Assembly (NCBI RefSeq): GCF_034497705.1
Contig: NZ_JAXRUV010000008.1
Span: forward strand, 62,001-126,000
Direction: 5' to 3'
Length of the DNA: 64,000 nt
Source: Marinococcus luteus_A
Lineage (GTDB): Bacteria > Bacillota > Bacilli > Bacillales > Marinococcaceae
Shown here one piece after another: positions 35,664 to 42,906 of this stretch. The notes under the pieces were generated by a model, which was not told the origin of the DNA, searched no databases, and saw only the letters and a list, made by a program, of their open reading frames with translations. The position numbers and the translations under genes were made by a program. Positions within the stretch are counted from its first letter, which is position 1. Each line of letters begins with the position of its first letter.

Positions 35664-36043
35664 GAAAAGCGGAGGTCCGCCGTTCAGGAGTCTCGTACGG
35701 CTGAACACGCCCTGCCTGGACTTGTTGTCAAACAAGGAAGGCAGGGCAGGGTCAACGGAACGAGCGACTGCGGACCGAAGCTGGACAGATCGAAAGGCGA
35801 AGCCACCCTGAACAGCCGCTCCGGACGGCTGGCGAAAACCTGGATGTAAGCGTCGACAGACGGTGAAGCCAGGGTGCAGCCAATGGACTGGACGGCTGGG
35901 GGGCGTAGCTAGCTATCATGAAAGGTGGAGAGCGTTTGATCACCATCCGGGATGGCTCGAGGCTTTCGGTCGGCTTAAGACGAAGTCGCAAACGATCCGA
36001 AACAGCGAATGGACCCGGATGGTAACGCTCGGAGCTGGGCAGC
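35664..36043 (+). repeat. Modular non-coding repeat, copy A
   Basis: No ORF is supported here, but the sequence shares blocks with 58566-58950 in reverse orientation. One block (about 35800-35910) reads AGCCACCCTGAACAGCCGCT, then CGGACGGCTGGCG, then GACGGTGAAG, then GCAGCCAATGGACTGGACGG. Another (about 35931-36043) reads GGAGAGCGTTTGATCACCAT, then GTCGGCTTAAGACG, then GCGAATGGACCCGGATGGTA and ACGCTCGGAGCTGG. Each block begins near AGAAAAGCGGAG and ends near GAAGCTGGACAGC. Block order differs between the copies. Confidence 0.8.
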
Positions 36044-36104
36044 GAAAATTTGCCGCTTGAGTCTAAGTTAAATAACCCGAGGGTTCAAGCGGCGGAATTC
36101 ACGC

Positions 36105-36148
36105 AACAAAAATGCCATGCTTTATAACTTAGCACGGCATTATTTTTA
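36105..36148 (+). terminator. Possible terminator after the repeat
   Basis: AATGCCATGCT pairs with AGCACGGCATT apart from one A-C mismatch, with a 9-base loop and a following ATTTTTAG. Confidence 0.55.
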
Positions 36149-36268
36149 GTATTATTAGCGAACATGCTAATGCAGCCTTGAAACTACTTCTTAGGATTAT
36201 AGCATCGTAGCTAGACAGCAACGTCGCTGAACTTTTTAGGCATTATACTTTTCTAACCAAGCAAACAT

Positions 36269-36309
36269 CAACAGAGCGGGAGCCCCTATACTCCTTGCTC
36301 TGTTTTTTT
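36269..36309 (+). terminator. Rho-independent terminator facing comK
   Basis: The stem ACAGAGC..GAG / CTC..GCTCTGT is followed by a seven-base T run. It points rightwards and would stop transcripts from the left entering comK in antisense. Confidence 0.75.
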
Positions 36310-36314
36310 GCTTT

Positions 36315-36782
36315 TTAAGCGGTAAACATGCTCTGGCAGTGGCCAGTGCGAAACAGCTGCTGCTGGATCATAAAGGTACTCGCTTTTGTCGGGAGCGACG
36401 TACCGTCGGTAAACTGGATTAATGTGCCGTCATCCGAAGTAACAAACTGTCCGGGTTGCACATGGTTATAAAAAATCCATATGTTTTCCGGATCGCGCAG
36501 CGATGAAATCGGAAACGCATAAATACCTTCTGATGGATTCACCGGAACTGGCAGCTTTTTTCGGATATGTAAGTAATGCTTTACCGCTTCGCTACGTCCT
36601 TCGAAAGAAGATCCTCCCCGTAAGCATCCTCGTTTAATAATAGCGGTGGGCGTACACGAAGCTGGAATACGGGCCCCATCCTTTTCCCATATAATACTTT
36701 TTGCCTCTCCTTCAAAATTTGGCACAATCGCCATCGTATTTTCGTTTACCTCATACTCATCTAGTATTATTGTCTTCTGCAT
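36315..36782 (-). CDS. comK: Competence transcription factor ComK (short form)
   Basis: The 155-residue protein matches ComK along its length: EYEVNENTMAIVPNF, TAIIKRGCLRGGSSFEGRSEAVKHYLHIRKKLPVPVNPSEGIYAFPISSLRDPENIWIFYNHV, and LIQFTDGTSLPTKASTFMIQQQLFRTG. ComK binds AT-rich K-boxes and turns on DNA-uptake genes such as comF and ssbB. B. subtilis ComK is 192 residues; this one lacks the C-terminal tail that is used for MecA recognition and activation. AGAGGTG lies 7 bases before the ATG. It is transcribed away from the flagellin genes. Confidence 0.9.
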   Translation of the reverse strand: MQKTIILDEYEVNENTMAIVPNFEGEAKSIIWEKDGARIPASCTPTAIIKRGCLRGGSSFEGRSEAVKHYLHIRKKLPVPVNPSEGIYAFPISSLRDPENIWIFYNHVQPGQFVTSDDGTLIQFTDGTSLPTKASTFMIQQQLFRTGHCQSMFTA

Positions 36783-36918
36783 ATTTAAACACCTCTGTTC
36801 AATTATTTTCCCAACTGCTCTGATCCATAAATAAGTATACGAATGCTATGTGAAAATAACTAGTACTTTTTGCATAATATAACTAAAAGAATATTTTTAA
36901 GAAATTTATAGAAAAAGC

Positions 36919-36945
36919 TAAAGCTTTCTTTTAAGCAGACGATAT
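36919..36945 (+). promoter_or_regulatory. SigD promoter of flagellin gene 1
   Basis: TAAA (36919-36922), exactly 15 bases, then GACGATAT (36938-36945) match the SigD consensus TAAA-N15-GCCGATAT at 11 of 12 positions, about 105 bases before the start codon. Confidence 0.85.
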
Positions 36946-37007
36946 TATGTTTAGCGAGAAAGTTTATGAAAAAAGAGGCCTCTTACATGATTAACATGAT
37001 CGCGCTG

Positions 37008-37025
37008 TTTTACAAGGATGTAAAA
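37008..37025 (+). promoter_or_regulatory. CsrA-binding hairpin in flagellin 1 leader
   Basis: TTTTACAAGGATGTAAAA forms a 6-bp hairpin presenting AAGGAT in the loop and contains ACAAGGATGT, the high-affinity CsrA motif. A second GGA lies in the ribosome site GGAGGAAA at about 37039, so the leader has the two-site layout of B. subtilis hag. Confidence 0.85.
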
Positions 37026-37050
37026 TACATTATTTCATGGAGGAAATAAA

Positions 37051-38235
37051 ATGATCATTAATCATAACTTAGGTGCAATGAATGCTCATCGTCAATTAGG
37101 TGCCAACCAAAACAACATGAGTGATTCTATGGAGAAGCTCTCATCCGGTCTTCGGATTAACCGGGCTGGGGATGATGCAGCTGGTCTTGCAATCAGTGAA
37201 AAAATGCGCGGGCAAATCCGTGGTTTGGAACAAGCGAACCGTAATGCACAAGACGGTGTATCTATGATTCAAACTGCGGAAGGTGCTTTGAATGAAACGC
37301 ATGATATTCTGCAACGGATGCGTGAGTTGGCAACCCAGGCAGCAAACGACACAAATACGGAAACAGATCGAAATGAAATCCAGAAAGAAGTAAACTCCTT
37401 AACGTCCGAAATTAACCGTATTGGTAATACCACAGAATTTAACACACAAAAACTTCTTAATGGTGAAAAAGATTCTTCTACGACTGGATCAGCAGCTAGT
37501 TTAACATTCGATTTAGCTGATATGGATGGTGGAGATGTAGAAGTATTAGGCCAAACAGTGGCCTTTGATACTGACGAAGATACTACTGCTACAGCTATTA
37601 AAACAGCTATCGATGGCGATACAGATTTGAGTGCGAAATACGATGTTTCGGTTACAAATAGCGAAGTTACGATCACAAACAAAACAAACGAAGCCGATGC
37701 TGAGTTATCAGCTGACCTTTCGGGAGCTACGAATGTCGCAGACGATACGACAACCAAGACCGATGGAGCTGAAGACGGAGCTGAAATTAAATATCAAATT
37801 GGAGCGAACCAAAATCAAAGCCTTTCTTTAAATATTTCTGATATGAGAGCTGCAGCCCTAGATATTACTACCACAGGTACTGATGAAAAATTAGGTGTAA
37901 CAAACGGTACGAATAGTACTGTTACAGAACAAGCACTCGATCTTTCTACGCACGATAAAGCTTCAGAAGCTATTACTAAAATCCAGTCAGCAATTGATAC
38001 AGTCTCCGCTGAACGTTCTCAACTGGGTGCAAACCAAAATCGTTTAGAGCATACGATCAATAACCTAGGAACTTCGGCAGAGAACTTGCAGTCCGCTGAA
38101 TCTCGAATCCGTGATGTAGACATGGCGAAAGAAATGATGAATATGACTAAAAATAATATCCTTTCCCAGGCTTCCCAGTCGATGCTCGCCCAGGCGAATC
38201 AGCAGCCACAATCTGTATTGCAGCTTTTACAATAA
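37051..38235 (+). CDS. hag: Flagellin 1
   Basis: The 394-residue filament protein has conserved D0/D1 ends (MIINHNLGAMNAHRQLG, MEKLSSGLRINRAGDDAAGLAISEKMRGQIRGL; C-terminal ERSQLGANQNRLEHTINNLG and AESRIRDVDMAKEMMNMTKNNILSQASQSMLAQANQQPQSVLQLLQ). The variable middle (about 140-310) is rich in Asp, Thr and Ala and strongly acidic, typical of haloalkaliphile flagellins. GGAGGAAA precedes the ATG. It is preceded by a SigD promoter and CsrA hairpin and ends in its own terminator. Base composition is more AT-rich than in flanking metabolic genes. Confidence 0.95.
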   Translation: MIINHNLGAMNAHRQLGANQNNMSDSMEKLSSGLRINRAGDDAAGLAISEKMRGQIRGLEQANRNAQDGVSMIQTAEGALNETHDILQRMRELATQAANDTNTETDRNEIQKEVNSLTSEINRIGNTTEFNTQKLLNGEKDSSTTGSAASLTFDLADMDGGDVEVLGQTVAFDTDEDTTATAIKTAIDGDTDLSAKYDVSVTNSEVTITNKTNEADAELSADLSGATNVADDTTTKTDGAEDGAEIKYQIGANQNQSLSLNISDMRAAALDITTTGTDEKLGVTNGTNSTVTEQALDLSTHDKASEAITKIQSAIDTVSAERSQLGANQNRLEHTINNLGTSAENLQSAESRIRDVDMAKEMMNMTKNNILSQASQSMLAQANQQPQSVLQLLQ

Positions 38236-38254
38236 AATTTAATATAATATTGCT

Positions 38255-38287
38255 AATCCCTTGTCTATCAATGACAAGGGATTTTTG
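38255..38287 (+). terminator. Terminator of flagellin gene 1
   Basis: A perfect 11-bp stem AATCCCTTGTC / GACAAGGGATT with a 7-base loop and a T run follows the stop codon by 19 bases. Confidence 0.9.
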
Positions 38288-38311
38288 TGGTTAGAAAATA
38301 AATATTTTTAT

Positions 38312-38338
38312 TAAACATGTGATATCAACTGTCGATAT
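38312..38338 (+). promoter_or_regulatory. SigD promoter of flagellin gene 2
   Basis: TAAA (38312-38315), 15 bases, then GTCGATAT (38331-38338): 11 of 12 consensus positions with exact spacing, about 78 bases before the start codon. Confidence 0.85.
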
Positions 38339-38374
38339 TAGGTGTGTAAGAGACAAAAAATAGTCTTTTACATT

Positions 38375-38386
38375 CACAAGGATGTG
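38375..38386 (+). promoter_or_regulatory. CsrA-binding hairpin in flagellin 2 leader
   Basis: CACAAGGATGTG presents AAGGAT in a short hairpin and contains the ACAAGGATGT motif. The downstream ribosome site AAGGAGGAAA supplies a second GGA. Confidence 0.8.
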
Positions 38387-38415
38387 GATAGATTTTAAAT
38401 TCAAGGAGGAAAAAC

Positions 38416-39609
38416 ATGATTATTAACAACAACATTGGAGCAATGAACGCCCATCGCCAAATGGGGGCCAATCAGGAAGCTCAAGGGAATTCCATGGAGA
38501 AACTCTCCTCAGGCTTACGAATTAACCGTGCAGGAGATGACGCTGCAGGACTTGCAATTAGCGAGAAAATGCGTGGGCAAATCCGAGGTTTGGAACAGGC
38601 AGATCGAAATGCTCAGGACGGCGTTTCCATGATTCAAACAGCTGAGGGAGCTCTGAATGAATCGCATAGTATTTTACAGCGTATGCGAGAACTTTCTGTA
38701 CAGTCTGCAAATGATACAAACACAGAATCAGATCGCCAGGAACTACAAAAAGAATTTGATCAATTAGGAGAAGAAATTGATCGGATTTCGGGTCAAACTG
38801 AATTCAATACTCAAAAATTATTATCTGGTGGAGAAAAATCTGTTATTACTGATACTGCCTCAGCTCAAGAAGGAGAACTAAGCGTAGAGTCGGGAATAAT
38901 GCCAGGGGATGTCAATTTAGAACAAACGAACACATATGCGTCTGATGACACTCTTGAGAGTGTAGAATTTACAATCGATGACGGGAATGGTTCTAAATCT
39001 GTTTCGATTGATGCAGCCGATGTAGGGGGAACCGATGACGGAGCCGCTGTTGAACTGAATGGGGTTTCTTATAGAATCGACGCTAGTGGTGTGGATACCA
39101 GCGATGGGACTGAAGGAGAAACGGATGTAGGTAACGATGATTTTTCTGAAGACAGTAAAACAGGTATTCAGGACGCCTCTTTCACTTTTCAGATAGGCGC
39201 TAACGATGATCAAAATATTGAATTGTCAATTAACAAAATGTCTACAGATTCTTTAGGGGCAAATGGAAATGAAATTAGTGAACTTGTATCTGATGAAGGA
39301 GAAACTAATGGGGCTTTAACAAGCCAAGAAAGTGCTAATAAAGCGATTGAAAGTTTAGATGCAGCTATTCAACAAGTGTCTGCAGAACGTTCTCAATTGG
39401 GTGCAAGCCAAAATCGCTTAGAGCACACTATTAACAATCTTGGCACATCAGCTGAAAACCTTCAGTCTGCAGAGTCTCGTATTCGTGACGTAGATATGGC
39501 GAAAGAAATGATGGACAACACAAAAAATAACATTCTTTCCCAGGCTTCCCAATCTATGCTTGCGCAGGCTAACCAACAACCACAGCAAGTGCTTCAATTG
39601 CTACAATAA
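38416..39609 (+). CDS. Flagellin 2
   Basis: The 397-residue second flagellin is nearly identical to flagellin 1 over both ends (MIINNNIGAMNAHRQMG, MEKLSSGLRINRAGDDAAGLAISEKMRGQIRGL; AESRIRDVDMAKEMMDNTKNNILSQASQSMLAQANQQPQQVLQLLQ) but has an unrelated acidic middle (about 140-310, rich in Asp, Glu, Gly, Ser). Separate SigD promoter, CsrA hairpin and terminator show it is an independent unit. The pattern fits a tandem duplication with divergence of the exposed domain. Confidence 0.95.
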   Translation: MIINNNIGAMNAHRQMGANQEAQGNSMEKLSSGLRINRAGDDAAGLAISEKMRGQIRGLEQADRNAQDGVSMIQTAEGALNESHSILQRMRELSVQSANDTNTESDRQELQKEFDQLGEEIDRISGQTEFNTQKLLSGGEKSVITDTASAQEGELSVESGIMPGDVNLEQTNTYASDDTLESVEFTIDDGNGSKSVSIDAADVGGTDDGAAVELNGVSYRIDASGVDTSDGTEGETDVGNDDFSEDSKTGIQDASFTFQIGANDDQNIELSINKMSTDSLGANGNEISELVSDEGETNGALTSQESANKAIESLDAAIQQVSAERSQLGASQNRLEHTINNLGTSAENLQSAESRIRDVDMAKEMMDNTKNNILSQASQSMLAQANQQPQQVLQLLQ

Positions 39610-39624
39610 AACTTATTTTTATCG

Positions 39625-39659
39625 GAGAGGTTCTAGTGTTAAAGCTGGAGCCTCTTTTT
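39625..39659 (+). terminator. Terminator of flagellin gene 2
   Basis: AGAGGTTC pairs with GGAGCCTCT (one GU pair) around a 12-base loop, followed by TTTTTA, 15 bases after the stop. Confidence 0.75.
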
Positions 39660-39872
39660 ACATAATCGTTTAATTTTTATACGTAAAAAGTATTGATCAA
39701 ATGTAAGGGCAAGTTTATGTAGAGCAAATACAGAACTGCTAGCAGAGAGTTTTTTAGATTTTGATGGTTCTTTTCCTATTGATAAGTAAGTCATTGGTGT
39801 CTTTCTATTGGGGGCTAAACAAAACTATTGAATTAGAATTAAAAACTTTTTTATAAAAAGGTTGTGATTAGG

Positions 39873-41591
39873 GTGTTTGAGGTACTTATTTTTATTGTAC
39901 TAGCAGGGGCAGGGGGGTATTGCGTCTGGAGGTACTGGCGGGAAAAGAGGTATTCTAACAATATTGCAGCTATTCTGCCAGCTGAATCACAATTGCGAAT
40001 GGAAATCCCGATAAATAATGTGAACAATAAACAGATAAACCAATCGTCTATACCGAAGTTCATCCACGGATGGAAAGAGGCAGCAGGAATAGGAGTCGTT
40101 GGTTCTGCTCCGTCTATGTATTATTTTTCACAGATTGATCCGACGGTTATGGATGCTTTGGATTTCGCTTTTGCAGAAGATTTATCAAACTTTAATACGC
40201 TAGTGGATCATATCGACGATAAATACTTTGATGTGTTAAATACGTCGGGGGCAGAGGGATGGATGACGAGGTTTGAAGGATACGTCATGGAAATGCATTC
40301 AGTAGATGTGCTGGAAAATATGGGGTACGAGGTGGAATTGCCAGAGACAGCAAACCAGGAAGGCTGGGATGTGCTTCTGGATGGTGAACCTTGGCAAATA
40401 AAAGGTGGCCAGTCTCCTGAAGTGATTGCCGAACATTTCGAAAAGTACCCCGATATTCCTGTGATCACCAATGCTGATTTAGGGGCTCATTATGAAGGGT
40501 ATGACAATGTGATGGTACTGGATGATGTTTCTGCTGAAACAATACAAGAAATAGCGGGGGAGAGCTTGAATGCTGTGAACCAGCTTGATTCTACAATGGG
40601 AGCGGGCATCCCGGTAGTGAGTCTAATTATCTCGACTTACCGGGAAGTGAAACTTCATAACCAGAATAAAACGGACTTGGGAGCATCTGTGAAAAATGTA
40701 GGGCTTGATGTTGCAGGCGTTGGTGTTGGCGGTTTCGCCGGAGCGCTAATAGGGGCGTTTATAGGTGGTTTTGGAGGTTCTTTTGGCTTTATGGTTGGAG
40801 GACTTATCGGAGGTATAGTTGGTGCTGTTGTTGGGAAATCAGGGTCGAACGCTGTGAAGGAAATCGCTATGAAAGAGGCGTTTCATGACTATGAATGTAA
40901 AGTTAACAAAGCTCAGTATTTGTTGGCTCGAGAACAGGAAAAGGCCCAGTCAACTCTAAAGGAAATGGTTGCCGGGGTAAATCAAGATTTGAACCAGGCA
41001 AATGAAAAGCTTCAGGAAGTATATAAGCAAAAATTTGAGCATCAAAAAATTCACGTTGTAGAAAAACAGCGCTTATTCCTGGAAGAAGTCCCTACTGTTT
41101 TAAGATCCATTAAACAGGAGCTTTATGAAATAGAAAGAAAATTGGATGAAGAATATGAAAGACCGTCTTTTCTAAAGAGGATGATTTGTCCGAGCTATGA
41201 AGACGTAGCTTACAGGAAAACAAAATTATGGTTTAAAGAACGTTATAGGATTCTGGATAGAGCGCTGACAAAGTTTTCAGAGGAAAAATGGAAGCAAGAC
41301 ATGCAGGGGACATATGCTGAAGCTATTGAATTTTTTAAGTATTATGAGGTGAATTCACAAAACTTAGAAAAAATCCTGGAGAGTACTATTCAAGAAGCAG
41401 AGAAAGCAGATAGTAACCGGGACAAAATGAAGAAAGACTTCTACCTTCATGTATTACAAGCAGAAGAGACAATCAGGCAGAAAGCAAAACAGTCATTTGA
41501 GACATTAGCTGAAAAAGCTGTAATAGAAAAACAGCGAATCAGTAAAGCTTACGATAACTATATGTACGAGCGGGGGAAACTAGGGCGTTAA
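39873..41591 (+). CDS. Membrane-anchored protein with possible PD-(D/E)XK-like domain and glycine-zipper region
   Basis: I do not recognise a family for this 572-residue protein. In order: an N-terminal membrane helix (2-22); a globular part with E135 in TRFEGYVMEMHSVDVLENMGY and GWDVLLDGEPWQIKGG, giving E...D166...Q175-x-K177, the residue pattern of a PD-(D/E)XK nuclease with Gln in place of the last acid; a glycine-zipper hydrophobic stretch (about 280-322); then long charged coiled coils (about 335-415 and 480-565). Start GTG 39873 is uncertain; GTG 39864 is also open. The gene is AT-rich and lies between flagellin 2 and the yjfB-flaG pair. Confidence 0.6.
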   Translation: MFEVLIFIVLAGAGGYCVWRYWREKRYSNNIAAILPAESQLRMEIPINNVNNKQINQSSIPKFIHGWKEAAGIGVVGSAPSMYYFSQIDPTVMDALDFAFAEDLSNFNTLVDHIDDKYFDVLNTSGAEGWMTRFEGYVMEMHSVDVLENMGYEVELPETANQEGWDVLLDGEPWQIKGGQSPEVIAEHFEKYPDIPVITNADLGAHYEGYDNVMVLDDVSAETIQEIAGESLNAVNQLDSTMGAGIPVVSLIISTYREVKLHNQNKTDLGASVKNVGLDVAGVGVGGFAGALIGAFIGGFGGSFGFMVGGLIGGIVGAVVGKSGSNAVKEIAMKEAFHDYECKVNKAQYLLAREQEKAQSTLKEMVAGVNQDLNQANEKLQEVYKQKFEHQKIHVVEKQRLFLEEVPTVLRSIKQELYEIERKLDEEYERPSFLKRMICPSYEDVAYRKTKLWFKERYRILDRALTKFSEEKWKQDMQGTYAEAIEFFKYYEVNSQNLEKILESTIQEAEKADSNRDKMKKDFYLHVLQAEETIRQKAKQSFETLAEKAVIEKQRISKAYDNYMYERGKLGR

Positions 41592-41683
41592 TAATTATAA
41601 ATTTATGTTTGTAAACTTATTATATGAGATTTGTAGATTTACGACGATAGAATATTAAATAAAATTCAGAAAGCAGGTATCCC

Positions 41684-42055
41684 ATGGAAAACTATCTAGA
41701 TGTCATGAAACAAAACCTGGGCATTACCGAAACAATGTTAGAAGGTTTGATCTATGTTCAAAAACAACTCAGCAAAAGAAGTTATCCCGAAGCGGTTCAG
41801 CTTATGGAAGATATAATTCTTAGCTTCACTGCGGTAGAACGATCATCACGATCGGTACTAAGAAATATCGAAAACACTGAGGTGGCAGAGAAATACTTCA
41901 CCAACGTTTGCGCGAATTTAGATTTAGTCGTCACTCATTTAGAAAGCCGCTCCTACGCCAAACTTCAGGAAGTTTTCCAATTTACCTTAATTCCTAACAT
42001 TAAGAAACTGCAACGTGAGCTGGAGCGGCACTTCCAGCCATACGTATTATCTTAA
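41684..42055 (+). CDS. Small all-helical protein of unknown function
   Basis: This 123-residue protein appears fully helical with no signal peptide or membrane helix. It begins MENYLDVMKQNLGITETMLEGLIYVQKQLSKRSY and ends in an amphipathic helix rich in Arg/Glu. The size and helical content recall flagellar chaperones of the FliS/FliT kind, but I see no specific motif. AAGCAGGT precedes the ATG. It lies 92 bases after the membrane-anchored gene on the same strand, so the two may be expressed together. Confidence 0.65.
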   Translation: MENYLDVMKQNLGITETMLEGLIYVQKQLSKRSYPEAVQLMEDIILSFTAVERSSRSVLRNIENTEVAEKYFTNVCANLDLVVTHLESRSYAKLQEVFQFTLIPNIKKLQRELERHFQPYVLS

Positions 42056-42059
42056 ACAC

Positions 42060-42086
42060 TACACTCCTGCGAATTTTTGCCGATAC
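42060..42086 (+). promoter_or_regulatory. SigD-like promoter before the yjfB-flaG genes
   Basis: TACA (42060-42063), 15 bases, then GCCGATAC (42079-42086): 3 of 4 and 7 of 8 matches to the SigD boxes with exact spacing. The flaG (yvyC) operon of B. subtilis is SigD-dependent. A terminator-like hairpin lies about 45 bases downstream. Confidence 0.6.
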
Positions 42087-42131
42087 TATAAACAACTGAG
42101 GCACTTTCACCCAACATGAGCATACATCCAG

Positions 42132-42159
42132 AGGTTCCGGCGTCCCGGGGCCTTTTTTA
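42132..42159 (+). terminator. Terminator-like hairpin between SigD-like promoter and yjfB
   Basis: AGGTTCCGG pairs with CCGGGGCCT (two GU pairs) around CGTC and is followed by TTTTT. It may end the upstream transcript or act as an attenuator for yjfB-flaG. Confidence 0.7.
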
Positions 42160-42185
42160 TACTTTTATGGAAGGGAGGTGATGGT

Positions 42186-42386
42186 ATCGATGTCGGCAGT
42201 GTGTCAATCATAAGCAGTCAACTGCAGGCGCAGCAGCAGGCGAACATATCGCTCATGCGTCAGTCGATGGATACGGCGTCGAAGCAGAGTGCCGAGCTGT
42301 TCGATGACATGGCTGGCGGTAACCAGGCCGGGACGATGCAGAGCGTCGTTTCAGGTAAAGGCCAGTCGATCGACGTAAAGGGATAG
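42186..42386 (+). CDS. YjfB-family putative motility protein
   Basis: The 66-residue product would read (M)DVGSVSIISSQLQAQQQANISLMRQSMDTASKQSAELFDDM and end GKGQSIDVKG, matching the small YjfB/motility-protein family that begins MDV or MDI. The ribosome site GGGAGGTG (42173-42180) is ideally spaced for ATC at 42186, which would be a rare start codon. The first standard start in frame is GTG 42201, 20 bases from that site and giving 61 residues. It lies 29 bases before flaG. Confidence 0.7.
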   Translation: MDVGSVSIISSQLQAQQQANISLMRQSMDTASKQSAELFDDMAGGNQAGTMQSVVSGKGQSIDVKG

Positions 42387-42415
42387 GGATCATCCCAGGA
42401 GGAGGTAGGCGGGAG

Positions 42416-42769
42416 ATGGATGTTTCTATTCGATCAGCCGGAGGCGAAGGAGCTTCGCCGAAGCGGGAGGCGGGTGTTGTAGACGCTTCAAAAGTAACGC
42501 CGAACGAATTGGTGGCAGCAGAAACCAATTCCGCACTTCACGTGACAAAGAAGGAAGTGGAAAAATCAGTCGAAACGTTGAGTGCGATTCTCGATCCGCA
42601 TTTAACACGGTTGAAGTTTAACGTGCACGAAGACACGGAGCGGGTGTACGTGCAGGTAATCGACCGCGAGACAGAGGAGGTCGTGCGGGAAATTCCGCCC
42701 GAATCGCTTCTCGATTTTAATGCTTCAATCCTTCGCCAGGCCGGGCTGTTGGTAGACGAAAAATGGTAA
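42416..42769 (+). CDS. flaG: FlaG family flagellar protein
   Basis: The 117-residue protein has the FlaG domain (about 40-115): VEKSVETLSAILDPHLTRLKFNVHEDTERVYVQVIDRETEEVVREIPPESLLDFNASILRQAGLLVDEKW. The N-terminal part is Gly/Ser-rich. FlaG (YvyC) influences filament length. AGGAGGAGGT lies upstream of the ATG. In relatives the next genes are fliD, fliS and fliT; here a terminator and 21 kb of other genes follow before fliD. Confidence 0.93.
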   Translation: MDVSIRSAGGEGASPKREAGVVDASKVTPNELVAAETNSALHVTKKEVEKSVETLSAILDPHLTRLKFNVHEDTERVYVQVIDRETEEVVREIPPESLLDFNASILRQAGLLVDEKW

Positions 42770-42773
42770 GTGA

Positions 42774-42804
42774 AAAGCGTCTTTCTTCGGGAGGACGTTT
42801 TTTA
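42774..42804 (+). terminator. Terminator of flaG with UUCG loop
   Basis: A 10-bp stem with a TTCG tetraloop (AGCGTCTTTC / GGAGGACGTT) followed by a T run lies 5 bases after flaG. Confidence 0.85.
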
Positions 42805-42906
42805 GTGATAAAAGTTTTGATTCTTTAGTCATGATTTAGGTTTATGGAAAGGGGCGAAAAGGTAAGGAGTATTAGTTTGAATCTATTATATGGAGGGTGA
42901 GATTAA

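Noticed and set aside
35664..36060. Known riboswitch (such as c-di-GMP or glycine) in the non-coding region after the LuxR-type gene
   Set aside because: No recognised core motif fits, and the blocks recur in another, unrelated gap in a different order, which favours a dispersed repeat.
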